The notes below the pieces were generated by a model. It was not told the origin of the DNA, searched no databases, and worked only from the letters and a program-made list of their open reading frames with translations. Source: Ventosimonas gracilis (GTDB taxonomy: Bacteria > Pseudomonadota > Gammaproteobacteria > Pseudomonadales > Pseudomonadaceae). Taken from it: a stretch of DNA of 58,779 bases. The position numbers were made by a program, and so were the translations under genes. Positions 1-8,597 of this stretch are shown here, piece by piece. The stretch's first letter is position 1, and each line of letters starts with the position of its first letter. The DNA is taken from the NCBI RefSeq assembly GCF_001580025.1, contig NZ_LSZO01000112.1, forward strand, positions 1-58,779, read 5' to 3'.

Positions 1-87
1 TCAATCATCGACATGAAAACATCTATCTGGCCTTGCTAAAATTACTGCGTGAACAGCCGCTTTGATCGCGTTTGCTTCCTAAGACCC
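1..87 (+). mobile_element. 3' end of an IS1595/IS1016-type insertion sequence
   Basis: This is the right-hand end of an insertion sequence that enters from outside the window. It holds the last codons of a transposase (stop at 63-65) and then an 18-base terminal repeat, GTTTGCTTCCTAAGACCC, at 70-87. The exact reverse complement of these 18 bases occurs at 58692-58709 at the other edge of the window, where the 5' end of the same kind of element begins. The match shows the element boundary directly. The family assignment rests on the transposase tail and on the start of the other copy. If the family's usual 8-base target duplication applies, the duplicated bases here would be 88-95; the partner copy lies outside the window. 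Confidence 0.75.
3..65 (+). CDS. IS1595-family transposase, C-terminal 20 residues only (partial)
   Basis: The open frame runs in from the left edge and ends with a tail reading NHRHENIYLALLKLLREQPL before a TGA stop. Transposases of the IS1595 family, IS1016 group (DDE-type with an ISXO2-like catalytic domain), commonly end in an NHRxxNxYxxLLKLLRxxPL-like motif just before the terminal inverted repeat, as here. Only the tail is visible, so the integrity of the gene cannot be judged. The copy starting at 58739 has the matching N-terminus, but it is a separate copy at the other edge in the same orientation. The assignment is from remembered family sequence patterns. Confidence 0.6.
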   Translation, partial: NHRHENIYLALLKLLREQPL

Positions 88-851
88 TAAGCAAATTTCG
101 CGCGTAAAGTTTTAGCGCCATCGAGTAATAAAAAAGTATCGGCACCTACGCCAAAGAAACTGACGCCTAAAGTGCGGTAATGGGCCACTTGCGAGGGGTC
201 GCCGCAGAGTATGCCGATGGGTTTTCCAGCAGTTTTAATGCAGTTAATGGCCTGTTCAATGGCCTGCTGCACCTCAGGATGATTGGGATTGCCGCGATGT
301 CCAAGGCTTGCGGATAAATCCACCGGGCCGATAAAGACGGCATCGACGCCTTTTACTTCACAAATCGCTGGCAGGTTATTTAATCCGGCTCGGCTTTCCA
401 TTTGTACGATTAAGCAGATTTGTTCATCGGCAGCATCCAAATAATCAGAAACGCTGTTCCAACGCGAGGCACGGGCAATCGACGCGCCCACGCCGCGTAT
501 GCCGACTGGCGGATAACGCACGGCACGAACCAATTGCTGCGCTTGTTCGGCGCTTTCCACCATCGGGATTAGCAGGGTTTGCGTGCCAATATCTAAAAGC
601 TGTTTGATTAACACGTTATCGCCGACCGCTGGGCGCACAATCGGTTGGCTTGGGTAGGGCGCAATGGCCTGCAATTGAGCGAGCAATTGGCGTAAATCAT
701 TGGGCGCGTGTTCGCCGTCCAGTAATAACCAGTCAAAGCCGGTATTGGCGCACAGTTCGGCGGCAATCGGGTCGGCCAAGCCTTGCCACAGGCCGTATTG
801 CACTTCACCGGCAAGCAGCCGTTGTTTAAAGCGGTTTTGTGGAATTTGCAT
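87..851 (-). CDS. hpaI: HpaI/HpcH-family 2-oxo acid aldolase
   Basis: Class II pyruvate-dependent aldolase of 254 residues, likely 4-hydroxy-2-oxoheptanedioate aldolase or a relative that cleaves a hydroxy-oxo-acid to pyruvate plus an aldehyde. The catalytic residues keep the E. coli HpaI spacing: His48 in LDGEHAP, Arg73 in VRPAVG, and the metal ligands Glu152 in VQMESRAG and Asp178 in IGPVDLSASLG, each three positions later than in E. coli. An upstream in-frame ATG at 896 exists, but the start at 851 has a GAGG seven bases before it and matches the family N-terminus. It follows the aldehyde dehydrogenase by 69 bases, so the two are probably co-transcribed. The stop codon (87-89) takes its last base from the neighbouring insertion sequence, so a few C-terminal residues may be lost. 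Substrate is inferred. Confidence 0.85.
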   Translation of the reverse strand: MQIPQNRFKQRLLAGEVQYGLWQGLADPIAAELCANTGFDWLLLDGEHAPNDLRQLLAQLQAIAPYPSQPIVRPAVGDNVLIKQLLDIGTQTLLIPMVESAEQAQQLVRAVRYPPVGIRGVGASIARASRWNSVSDYLDAADEQICLIVQMESRAGLNNLPAICEVKGVDAVFIGPVDLSASLGHRGNPNHPEVQQAIEQAINCIKTAGKPIGILCGDPSQVAHYRTLGVSFFGVGADTFLLLDGAKTLRAKFA

Positions 852-920
852 AAAAATACCTCGAAAAAACTCACAAAAACCCAAGAACAGGCGCAAACCT
901 GCTCTTGGGTGAGAAAAGGC

Positions 921-2363
921 TTACTCCCAGCCGCAGATGGCTTTGGTGTCGAGGTATTCTTCAATGCCCCATAAACCGCCTTCGCGGGCGCGGCCAGAAT
1001 GTTTTACGCCGCCGAAGAAGCACCCTGCGGGCAGGCCGTTGCCGTTGATTTCGACCATGCCGGAGCGCAGCGCACTGGCAACGCGGCGGGCACGTTCGGG
1101 GTTTTGCGTCTGCACATAGTTGGTTAGGCCGTAGTCGGTATCGTTGGCCAGTGCAATGGCCTGGTCTTCCGTATCAAAGGGAATAATCGACAGCACCGGG
1201 CCGAAGATTTCCTCGCGGAAAATGCGCATTTGCGGGGTGACATCGGCAAACACCGTGGGGCGCACGTAGTAGCCGGTCTCAAAGCCTTGTGGCTTGCCGG
1301 TGCCGCCGCAGACCAGCCGCGCGCCTTGGTCGATACCCGATTGAATCAGCGCCTGGATTTTGTCGTACTGAATTTGCGAGACCACCGGCCCGAAGTGGTC
1401 GCCTTTTTCCAGCGGTTTGCCCAGCTTGACGTTTTCCGCCACTTGTTTGGCAATGCTGATGGCTTTTTCGTAATAGGAACGCTCAACGAGCATGCGCGAG
1501 GGCGCTTCACAGTTTTGCCCGCTGTTGTTGTAGCAATGCAGCAGGCCGCGCTCTACGGCGGCTTCATCGGCATCGGCAAAAATGATATTGGCACCTTTGC
1601 CGCCTAATTCCAGAACAACGCGCTTCATGGTTTCGGCGGCATTTTGCGTAATCAGCCGACCGGCGCGGGTGGAGCCGGTAAAGCTAATCATTTCAACGTC
1701 TTTATGGCCGGACAGCGCCGTGCCCACGGTCGCGCCCTCGCCGTTAATCAGGTTATACACGCCCGCAGGCAAGCCCGCTTCGTGCATAAACTCGCTCCAC
1801 AGCAGCGCCGACATCGGCGTGATTTCCGAGGGTTTTAAAATCATCGTGCAACCGGCCAAAAGCGCCGGAATAACTTTCAGCGTGATTTGGTTCATCGGCC
1901 AATTCCACGGCGTAATCAGCCCGACCACGCCCATCGAATCGTATTTCAGCCGCCCGCCGCTATCTTTTGTCACCAGCGGCTGCACAAACTCGAAGTTTTT
2001 AAAGGCATGGATAAAGTTTTCAATATGATATTGGCCGGACGCGGTTTGTGCCTCCAATGACATATCCAAGGCGCAGCCCACTTCTCGCGACATGGTTTCG
2101 GCCATCTCGTTAAAGCGTTTTTTGTAGATGGCGAGGATTTTCTCCACATAAGCCAAACGCTCTTTTGGATTCGTCGCCGCCCAGGCCGGAAACGCTGCTT
2201 TAGCCGCCGCAACCGCGTTATTTACGTCCGCCTCATTACCTAAGGCTATGACGGCAAAGGGTTTTTCGGTGGACGGGTCAATGACTTCAAAGTCTTTTCC
2301 TTGTTGTGGATTAACCCACGCGCCATTGATATAGAACTGCTTGCCTTGTAGCAAAGTGCTCAT
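921..2363 (-). CDS. NAD(P)-dependent aldehyde dehydrogenase
   Basis: Full-length (480 residues) member of the aldehyde dehydrogenase superfamily, oxidising an aldehyde to the acid in the cytoplasm. Visible motifs are TPWNWP with oxyanion Asn154, the cofactor lysine Lys177 in ILKPSE, the nucleotide-binding FTGSTRAG, the general base Glu252 in LELGGKG, and the catalytic Cys285 in GQNCEAPSR. The start has a strong GAGGAGG ribosome site. It is the first gene of a probable two-gene unit with the HpaI-like aldolase. Classical HpaI releases succinate semialdehyde, so this enzyme could oxidise the semialdehyde product. That pairing is inference; the exact substrate cannot be read from the sequence. 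Confidence 0.88.
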   Translation of the reverse strand: MSTLLQGKQFYINGAWVNPQQGKDFEVIDPSTEKPFAVIALGNEADVNNAVAAAKAAFPAWAATNPKERLAYVEKILAIYKKRFNEMAETMSREVGCALDMSLEAQTASGQYHIENFIHAFKNFEFVQPLVTKDSGGRLKYDSMGVVGLITPWNWPMNQITLKVIPALLAGCTMILKPSEITPMSALLWSEFMHEAGLPAGVYNLINGEGATVGTALSGHKDVEMISFTGSTRAGRLITQNAAETMKRVVLELGGKGANIIFADADEAAVERGLLHCYNNSGQNCEAPSRMLVERSYYEKAISIAKQVAENVKLGKPLEKGDHFGPVVSQIQYDKIQALIQSGIDQGARLVCGGTGKPQGFETGYYVRPTVFADVTPQMRIFREEIFGPVLSIIPFDTEDQAIALANDTDYGLTNYVQTQNPERARRVASALRSGMVEINGNGLPAGCFFGGVKHSGRAREGGLWGIEEYLDTKAICGWE

Positions 2364-2399
2364 AGTGCCTCCTCTTGAGCGGCTTGGGGTTCAAGCCTG

Positions 2400-2435
2400 A
2401 TTGTTCATATTTAGAATAAATTGTTCGCATATTGC
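2400..2435 (-). promoter_or_regulatory. direct repeat, candidate operator upstream of the aldehyde dehydrogenase
   Basis: Two similar sequences, TTGTTCATATTTA at 2401 and TTGTTCGCATATTG at 2421, sit exactly 20 bases apart in the same orientation, about 40 bases before the dehydrogenase start. Two helical turns of spacing is typical for side-by-side binding of a dimeric regulator. No regulator gene lies next to this operon in the window, so the factor is unknown. Confidence 0.35.
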
Positions 2436-2761
2436 GCAAAAAATGCTATAGCAGTTTGCCAATAGTTGTCTAGCACCCAGCACTTGACCGCTACCCTTTG
2501 CTTTATTGGCAATGAACTACTTGATTAGATTGAATTTTGTCGCTTAACAGATGCCGCAAAACTCATGGTTTGCGCATTTGCAGGTACTGCGTGCCAGTGG
2601 CTCTGTCGCAAAGAGGAAAACTGAGGTCGTAAATTACGCTATGCCAAGATTATTCCATTGAATGCCTTTATTTCGTAAAAACCTGTTGCCACTGGCGGCA
2701 ACATTCGCCTTGTTTTTCCCTTGCTTTTGCAGGTTATGTTTCTCTCTCGCGCTATAGACGC

Positions 2762-2796
2762 TTGACAGAATCCTCAGAGTCTTTTAGGTTGATAAT
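2762..2796 (+). promoter_or_regulatory. candidate sigma-70 promoter for the monooxygenase operon
   Basis: A perfect -35 hexamer TTGACA lies at 2762-2767. Seventeen bases later is a weak -10 candidate TAGGTT (2785-2790), followed by GATAAT at 2791-2796, which is a better hexamer at a poor 23-base distance. The position, about 50-85 bases before the start codon, fits. The -35 is convincing, the -10 is not. Confidence 0.35.
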
Positions 2797-2846
2797 CGAA
2801 CGACAAGTTCTTAAATTGAACAAAAATCAACTGGAGGGAACATTCA

Positions 2847-4214
2847 ATGAAATTGTTTGCGTTTAACTTCAACGGGCCTGCGCATTTGTCATCGGGGTTA
2901 TGGCGGCATCCGCTCGATCGTGGGCATGAATACAAGACGCTCAGCTACTGGCTTGAATACGCCAAGATGCTGGAAAACGCTTGTTTTGACGGGATTTTTT
3001 TTGCCGATAACGTTGGCTATCACGACCTGTACCAAGGCAGCGTGGATGGAGCGCTCAAAGATGCGGCGCAAATTCCGGCCAATGACCCGGCCTATCTGAT
3101 TCCGGCAATGGCGGCAGTGACTAAGCATTTGGGCTTTGGCATTACTTCCAGCACGGCCTATGACCATCCGTACCAAACTGCGCGCAAATTCGCCACGCTT
3201 GACCATTTAACCGGCGGGCGCATCGGTTGGAATGTGGTCACGTCTTATGCGGCAAGCGCGGCGCGCAATATCGGCAACGGGGCGGAACTGCCCGGTCACG
3301 CCGAACGTTACGCGCGCGCGGAAGAATTTATAGCGGTGATACTCAAACTACTGGAAGGCTCGTGGGAAGACGGTTGTGCGCTGGTCGATAAGACCAATGG
3401 TGTGTATATCGATCCGGCGAAAGTGCATGAAATCAAGCATCAAGGCACACACTTCACCGTGCCGGGAATCTTCCTCTGCGAGCCTTCGCCGCAGCGCACG
3501 CCGGTGATTTTTCAGGCCGGCGGTTCGTCGCAAGGCGTTGCGATGGCGGCGGCTTCGGCCGAAGCGGTGTTCCTTAATTCGGTCTCCAAAGCCGGTTTAA
3601 AAAAACAGGTCGATGCGCTGCATGAAAAAGCCGCCGCGCTCGGACGCAATCCGGCGCATGTGGCGACCGTGCAGCTTGTAACAGTCATCGTGGCGGCCAC
3701 CGATGCCCAAGCGCAGGAACGCTACGAGCACTATCAAAGTTTGGTTGATTACGAAGGTGCCATGGCGCGTTACAGCGGCTGGGCGGGCTTGGATATGTCC
3801 ACCTTTGACCCGGACGTACCGTTTAAACACGTGCAGACCAAAGCCGGGCAGTTGATGGTGGATATGTTCTCGAAAATGGATCCGGACAAGGAATGGACAC
3901 CGCGCGATATTGCGCATTATTTGGGCGTGGGCGGTACCGGCCCGGTCATCGTCGGTGGCCCGGCTAAGGTCGCCGAAGAACTGCAATCCTGGGTCGATGA
4001 CACCGGCATCAGCGGTTTTAACCTCGCCCACGGCGTGGAGTTTGAGGATATGAAAAATTTCGTCCAATACGCCGTACCGGAACTGCAAAATCGCGGCCTG
4101 ATGCGCACCCAATACGACGGCTCAACCTTGCGCGAAAGCCTGTTCGGCAAGGGCCGGGCGCGGCTGCCGGATGACCATCCGGGCGCGGCCTATCGCAACG
4201 CTTTTAAGGGATAA
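2847..4214 (+). CDS. FMN-dependent luciferase-like monooxygenase (NtaA/SnaA/DszA family)
   Basis: A 455-residue bacterial-luciferase-fold monooxygenase of the NtaA/SnaA/DszA/SoxA group. These two-component enzymes use FMNH2 and oxygen to oxidise chelators such as nitrilotriacetate, organosulfur compounds or antibiotic intermediates. Family landmarks are the N-terminal FNFNGPAHLSSGLWRHP, the segment LDHLTGGRIGWNVVTS (residues about 118-133) and VIFQAGGSSQG (about 222-232) in the phosphate-binding region. The start has a good GGAGGG site. The next gene, five bases downstream, encodes a flavin reductase domain and so supplies reduced FMN. Substrate cannot be decided from sequence; the adjacent aldolase and dehydrogenase suggest carbon catabolism. 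Confidence 0.85.
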   Translation: MKLFAFNFNGPAHLSSGLWRHPLDRGHEYKTLSYWLEYAKMLENACFDGIFFADNVGYHDLYQGSVDGALKDAAQIPANDPAYLIPAMAAVTKHLGFGITSSTAYDHPYQTARKFATLDHLTGGRIGWNVVTSYAASAARNIGNGAELPGHAERYARAEEFIAVILKLLEGSWEDGCALVDKTNGVYIDPAKVHEIKHQGTHFTVPGIFLCEPSPQRTPVIFQAGGSSQGVAMAAASAEAVFLNSVSKAGLKKQVDALHEKAAALGRNPAHVATVQLVTVIVAATDAQAQERYEHYQSLVDYEGAMARYSGWAGLDMSTFDPDVPFKHVQTKAGQLMVDMFSKMDPDKEWTPRDIAHYLGVGGTGPVIVGGPAKVAEELQSWVDDTGISGFNLAHGVEFEDMKNFVQYAVPELQNRGLMRTQYDGSTLRESLFGKGRARLPDDHPGAAYRNAFKG

Positions 4215-4219
4215 CCGAC

Positions 4220-5140
4220 ATGAGTACGACCTTTACCCCGGACGACCAGCGTGCGATTTTCGGCCTGCAACCGACCGGCACCGTCGCCATTACCGGCATG
4301 GATGGCGAAGGCAAACCGACCGGTTTTATCGTCGGCACCTTTCAATCGCTGTCGCTGGAACCGCCGCTGGTGACTTTCTGTATCGCCAACACGTCGAGCA
4401 CTTGGCCGGTACTGCGCAAACAAGGCCGCTTTACCGCCAATATTCTGTCAACCGGCCAACTGGATGCCTGCAAAGCGCTCGGGCGCAAAGGCGAGGATAA
4501 GTTTGGCGGACTTGCTTGGCATGAAAGCCATATCGGCACGCCGCGTTTGGATCATTCAGTGGCCTGGGTGGACTGCCATGTGCTGTCTGAAGTGATAGCA
4601 GGCGATCACTTTGTCATCGTAGGTTCTGTCGCGGCGATTGAAAAAGGCAGCGGCCAGGCGCTGATTTTCTGCGGACGGCAATTCGGCGAGGCGAAACTGT
4701 GGACGGCGAATCAACCACCCGAAGAGCCAATGCTTGCGCGTATCGCCAAGGCTTGGGAGCAGGCCTGGGGGCAGGGCAATACCCAGGCGTTTGAGGAATT
4801 GGTCGCCCCCGATTACGTGCGCCATTCCAAAACCGGCGAGCAACTTCATCTGCCCGACATCCTGCGGCAAATTGAGGAATCGCACGCCGCGTTCAGCGAT
4901 TTCAAGGTCGAAATCCTGCGCGGGATTGAAAAAGATGACCAAGTCGCCCTGCACTGGCGTAGCGAAGGCCGCCACACCGGCCTGTTTATGAACGTCCCGC
5001 CCACGCAGCGCGACGTGACCGTCTTTGGCGCGGCTTTCCTCAAGCATAAAGACGGGCGAATAACCGAAGAATGGGTGGTCTGGGATCCACGCGAACTGCT
5101 TGCCTCCATGCAGATTTGGCATTTGGGTCATCCGCAGTAA
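4220..5140 (+). CDS. flavin reductase fused to a SnoaL-like domain
   Basis: This 306-residue protein has two parts. Residues 1 to about 165 form a flavin-reductase-like (FMN-binding split barrel) domain, recognisable by TGTVAITGMDGEGKPTGFIVGTFQSLSLEPPLVTFC and a FTANILS segment; it would reduce FMN with NAD(P)H for the upstream monooxygenase. Residues about 172-306 form a SnoaL/polyketide-cyclase-like alpha+beta barrel (NTF2 fold): ARIAKAWEQAWGQGN, VAPDYVRHSKTG, VALHWRSEGRHTGLF and KDGRITEEWVVWD. SnoaL-like domains bind small hydrophobic substrates, so the tail might bind or isomerise the monooxygenase product. A start with AGGGA six to seven bases ahead follows the monooxygenase stop. The frame is continuous across the domain junction. 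The role of the second domain is inference. Confidence 0.78.
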   Translation: MSTTFTPDDQRAIFGLQPTGTVAITGMDGEGKPTGFIVGTFQSLSLEPPLVTFCIANTSSTWPVLRKQGRFTANILSTGQLDACKALGRKGEDKFGGLAWHESHIGTPRLDHSVAWVDCHVLSEVIAGDHFVIVGSVAAIEKGSGQALIFCGRQFGEAKLWTANQPPEEPMLARIAKAWEQAWGQGNTQAFEELVAPDYVRHSKTGEQLHLPDILRQIEESHAAFSDFKVEILRGIEKDDQVALHWRSEGRHTGLFMNVPPTQRDVTVFGAAFLKHKDGRITEEWVVWDPRELLASMQIWHLGHPQ

Positions 5141-5158
5141 AAAACACGGCGGCAGACC

Positions 5159-5602
5159 TTAATATTCTGCCGCCGTCAATCGCTCAAGCACCGCAGCGAT
5201 TGTCTTAAGCGCCTCAAATCCGCCGCGCTCGCCCCAATACAGTGTGATTATTTGTTTATCTGACGCAATTTTGTAGACATCTACAGGCAACTGCTGCAAA
5301 AGTGGCAGTAATTGCTTATCCGCGCAAGGTTCGCGCCACTGGTTTTGCCACTGTCCCTGTGCGTCCTGCCAGTAACGCCAGTCTGCTCCTGCCTTTTTGT
5401 GGGGAAGCTGATACTGCGCACAGGGACTTTGCGCATGCGCCATCCAGTGCGGCCAGTTTTCTGAAACAAGCTGCATGCCAAGCCCCATCCGTCGCGCGGC
5501 CAAACGCAACTGCATACGCTCGCCTTGCTGTTTTTTTGGCAGCAACCAAAGCAAAGGGCTAAGCAGGATGAGCAAAACCAGCGGTATCAACCAAAAAAGC
5601 AT
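5159..5602 (-). CDS. hypothetical membrane-anchored protein
   Basis: I do not recognise this 147-residue protein. The start at 5602 is chosen because GGAG lies about six bases before it and the protein then begins at once with a hydrophobic helix, MLFWLIPLVLLILLSPLLWL, followed by KKQQGER, as in a single N-terminal membrane anchor with the rest in the cytoplasm. A longer frame to 5731 would overlap the divergent lldD start. The soluble part is rich in tryptophan and glutamine (WRYWQDAQGQWQNQW) and ends with an amphipathic segment. It converges with the flavin reductase-SnoaL gene and is divergent from lldD. No function is assigned. Confidence 0.6.
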   Translation of the reverse strand: MLFWLIPLVLLILLSPLLWLLPKKQQGERMQLRLAARRMGLGMQLVSENWPHWMAHAQSPCAQYQLPHKKAGADWRYWQDAQGQWQNQWREPCADKQLLPLLQQLPVDVYKIASDKQIITLYWGERGGFEALKTIAAVLERLTAAEY

Positions 5603-5729
5603 CAAAACTCCAAGTCCCGCAAGCCGGTGAGGGGAGAGAGCGCAAAGTGGCGGGCAGTTTAGCGGCAAGATCGGGTACTCTTTGCCCTTTTTACGCCTGA
5701 CCAAAAATCCCAATCGTTGAGGCATGCCC

Positions 5730-6872
5730 ATGATTATTTCCGCCCCTACCGACTACCGCGCGGCTGCCAAACGGCGGTTGCCGCCTTTTTTGTTTCACTA
5801 CATCGACGGCGCGGCGGGCAGTGAATACACGCATCGGCGCAATGTGGCTGACCTCGAACAAATCGCCCTGCGCCAGCGCGTGCTGAAAAATATGAACGAG
5901 CTGGATTTATCTTGCGAACTCATGGGCGAGAAGCTGCCGCTGCCGATGGCTCTGGGGCCGGTGGGGCTGTCTGGCATGTTCGCACGGCGCGGTGAAGTGC
6001 AGGCGGCGCGAGCGGCGGCGGTCAAGGGGTTGCCCTATGTGTTGTCTACGCTGTCTGTTTGCCCGATTGAAGAGGTCGCCAGCAGCATTGGTCGGCCAAT
6101 GTGGTATCAACTTTATGTACTGAAAGACCGCGGCTTTATGCAAAACGTGCTCGACCGTGCCAAAGCAGTCGGTGTCAGCACCTTGGTATTTACCGTCGAT
6201 ATGCCGTTGCCCGGTGCACGCTACCGAGATGCCCATTCAGCCTTGAGCGGGCCTTATGCCGCGCTGCGCCGCGCGGTGCAAGCCGTTTGCCATCCACGTT
6301 GGTCTTGGGATGTTGGCCTGCACGGTCGTCCGCACGATTTGGGCAATATTTCACGTTATCGCGGCCAAATCACCGGACTTGAAGACTATATCGGCTGGCT
6401 GGCCGCGAATTTTGACCCATCCATTGCCTGGAAGGATTTGGAGTGGATCCGCGCCGCTTGGGACGGGCCGATGTTGCTCAAAGGCATTCTTGACCCCGAA
6501 GATGCGCGCGAAGCAGTCGCTTTGGGCGCGGATGGCATCGTCGTCTCCAACCACGGCGGCAGACAGCTCGACGGCGTGCTGTCCAGCGCCCGCGCCCTAC
6601 CTGCTATTGCTGATGCGGTGGACGGCAAACTTACCATCTTTGCCGATTCCGGCATTCGTAACGGCCTTGACGTACTGCGCATGCTTAGCCTGGGTGCAGA
6701 CGGCGTACTGCTGGGTCGCGCCTACGCCTATGCGCTGGCCGCCGCCGGTGAAGCTGGCGTACGCAACCTGCTGGAAATACTGGAAAAAGAAATCCGCGTA
6801 GCGATGGTACTAAGCGGTGCCAAAACCCTGCGCGAAGCCGGACGGGAATTGCTGGCGGACAGGGCTTTTTGA
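5730..6872 (+). CDS. lldD: L-lactate dehydrogenase (FMN-dependent, quinone-linked)
   Basis: A 380-residue FMN-dependent alpha-hydroxy-acid oxidase of the LldD type, which oxidises L-lactate to pyruvate at the inner membrane and passes electrons to quinone. The sequence follows E. coli LldD closely from [13 protein letters not shown], through [11 protein letters not shown] and [14 protein letters not shown], to the catalytic His275 in [10 protein letters not shown] and the FMN phosphate-binding [16 protein letters not shown]. The start at 5730 is chosen over an in-frame ATG at 5724 because GAGG lies about eight bases before it and the N-terminus then matches the family. No lldP permease or lldR regulator lies beside it, so it stands as a single gene here. 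Confidence 0.93.
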   Translation: MIISAPTDYRAAAKRRLPPFLFHYIDGAAGSEYTHRRNVADLEQIALRQRVLKNMNELDLSCELMGEKLPLPMALGPVGLSGMFARRGEVQAARAAAVKGLPYVLSTLSVCPIEEVASSIGRPMWYQLYVLKDRGFMQNVLDRAKAVGVSTLVFTVDMPLPGARYRDAHSALSGPYAALRRAVQAVCHPRWSWDVGLHGRPHDLGNISRYRGQITGLEDYIGWLAANFDPSIAWKDLEWIRAAWDGPMLLKGILDPEDAREAVALGADGIVVSNHGGRQLDGVLSSARALPAIADAVDGKLTIFADSGIRNGLDVLRMLSLGADGVLLGRAYAYALAAAGEAGVRNLLEILEKEIRVAMVLSGAKTLREAGRELLADRAF

Positions 6873-7234
6873 TAGGGAATAAAAAAAAGCAGGGTAATCG
6901 GGTGAAGGGCGTCGTTCTCATTCGTGTCGTCTTGAACACGCAGGCGACTACCTGATCGCATGCTCCTGTCCTGCATGTTGAGCCGTCCAAGATGATTAAA
7001 TGAGAAACAGATCCTATCTCAGGCGCTTTCCCCACGAATGGCGCATGACGAATCGCTTCACTCGATTACACTGCCTGCGCTGCCCGATTGGTGACTTCTT
7101 CTGCATCCGCGGCTAAAATACGCGGCTTTATTTTTGCCAACCGCTTTTATTCGCTTTTTGCGCGGCTCGCACGCAAGAACACGCACTCCCTCGCTGCACT
7201 TTATTAGGCAGCTTGAACCATCTGAGGATTATCC
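6873..7234. other. 362-base intergenic region before tig
   Basis: No open frame of note, tRNA or terminator hairpin is evident. A short A tract follows the lldD stop. Close to tig the direct repeat GCGGCTAAAATAC / GCGGCTTTATTTT (about 7110-7135) may contain promoter elements, with TAAAAT as a possible -10, but no clear -35 stands out. The trigger factor gene has a GAGG site eight bases ahead of its ATG. Confidence 0.5.
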
Positions 7235-8566
7235 ATGCAAGTTTCCGTTGAAACCACTTCTACCCTTGAGCGCCGCATGAGTGTCAGCGTTCCGGCCGCA
7301 CGCATTGAAAGCGAGGTCGCCAAACGCCTGCAACAGACCGCGCGTCACGCACGGGTTAACGGCTTTCGCCCGGGCAAGGTGCCGATGGGGATTATCCGCC
7401 AGCGTTACGGCAGCGCCGCAAGGCAGGAAGTATTGGGCGATTTGATTGGCAGCAGTCTGCAAGAAGCGCTGATAGAACAAAAAATGCAGCCGGTCGCCTC
7501 GCCCGCCATTGCCTTGGAAGGTGCAGAAGAAGGCAAGGATTTGCAGTTTGTGGCGACTTTTGAAGTCTTCCCCGAATTGCAAGTGAAAGGCTTTGAAGCC
7601 ATTGAAGTAGAACGCCTGCAAGCCGAAGTGAGCGAAGCCGATGTCGATCAGATGCTGGAAGTGCTGCGCAAGCAAGCCACGCATTTCCATGACACCGAAC
7701 GCGCCGCACAGGACGGCGACCAGCTCGTCATTGATTTTGTTGGCACCATCGAAGGCGAGGCTTTTGACGGTGGCAGCGGCAATGACGTGCGCTTGGTGCT
7801 GGGTTCCGGGCAGATGATTGCAGGCTTTGAGGCCGGGCTTATCGGCAGCGGCGTCAATGATGAAAAAACGCTCGATCTGCGCTTCCCTGAGGATTACCAC
7901 GCCAAGGAACTGGCGGGCAAAGCGGTTTCCTTTAAAGTCACCGTTAAACAAGTCGGTGCGCCGCACGTGCCGGAACTGGATGAACAGTTCTTTGCTCGTT
8001 TCGGTGTAAAAGAAGGCGGCATTGATGCCTTCCGTGATGAAGTGCGTAAAAACATGCAGCGTGAACTGCGCTCCTCCATCAAAGCCAAGCTCAAAGCTCA
8101 AGTCTTTGACGGCTTGCTTACGAACAATCCGCTGGAAGTGCCCAAGGCATTGGTTGCCGAAGAAGCCAAAAGGCTCACCCTGCAAGCCTTTCAGGAAGCG
8201 ACCGGCAATTACGAGTTAAAAGCCGACAACCTGCCGCAAGGCATGTTCCAGGACGAAGCGAACCGCCGCGTCGCGCTTGGCTTGATTTTGCGTCAGGCGG
8301 TTCAGCAGCTCGAATTAAAACCCGATGAAGAGCGCTTGAAAGCCTTGGTGGAAGAAATGGCCGCCGCCTATCAACAGCCCGAGCAAGTGGTGCGCTGGTA
8401 CTACCAAAACGAAGCACAGCTTAATGAACTGCGCTCGGCGGTACTGGAAGAGCAACTGGTCGATGCCGTGCTGGAAAAAGCCAAAGTCAGCGAGCGTACG
8501 GTGCCTTATGAAGAAGCCATCAAGCGCCCGCAGCCGAAGGCCGAAGAAGCCCCGTCTGCTGAATAA
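7235..8566 (+). CDS. tig: trigger factor, ribosome-associated chaperone and peptidyl-prolyl isomerase
   Basis: Trigger factor (443 residues) binds at the ribosomal exit tunnel and shields nascent chains. The N-terminal domain carries the ribosome-docking signature GFRPGKVP (residues about 44-51). A central FKBP-type isomerase domain lies at roughly 160-245, with [21 protein letters not shown] and [21 protein letters not shown]. The C-terminal helical chaperone arms follow and end in an acidic tail. Length and sequence are close to the Pseudomonas homologue. It heads the classic tig-clpP-clpX-lon order, which couples folding at the ribosome with regulated proteolysis. Confidence 0.97.
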   Translation: MQVSVETTSTLERRMSVSVPAARIESEVAKRLQQTARHARVNGFRPGKVPMGIIRQRYGSAARQEVLGDLIGSSLQEALIEQKMQPVASPAIALEGAEEGKDLQFVATFEVFPELQVKGFEAIEVERLQAEVSEADVDQMLEVLRKQATHFHDTERAAQDGDQLVIDFVGTIEGEAFDGGSGNDVRLVLGSGQMIAGFEAGLIGSGVNDEKTLDLRFPEDYHAKELAGKAVSFKVTVKQVGAPHVPELDEQFFARFGVKEGGIDAFRDEVRKNMQRELRSSIKAKLKAQVFDGLLTNNPLEVPKALVAEEAKRLTLQAFQEATGNYELKADNLPQGMFQDEANRRVALGLILRQAVQQLELKPDEERLKALVEEMAAAYQQPEQVVRWYYQNEAQLNELRSAVLEEQLVDAVLEKAKVSERTVPYEEAIKRPQPKAEEAPSAE

Positions 8567-8597
8567 TCCACCCGCCTTGGAATTGGGAGAAACGCCT

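Larger units (their letters stand above)
2364..2846. other. 483-base divergent intergenic region
   Basis: This spacer separates the leftward aldehyde dehydrogenase-aldolase pair from the rightward monooxygenase pair. I see no convincing open frame or RNA gene. It holds the TTGTTC direct repeats near the left end, a short inverted repeat (GTTGCC / GGCAAC) around 2690-2712, and a candidate promoter at 2762-2796 for the monooxygenase. The size leaves room for shared regulation of the two divergent units. Confidence 0.6.

Noticed and set aside
7229-8185. Long open frame antisense to tig (about 318 codons)
   Set aside because: It mirrors trigger factor; its composition (His, Phe, Gln rich) is that of an antisense shadow and tig is unmistakable.
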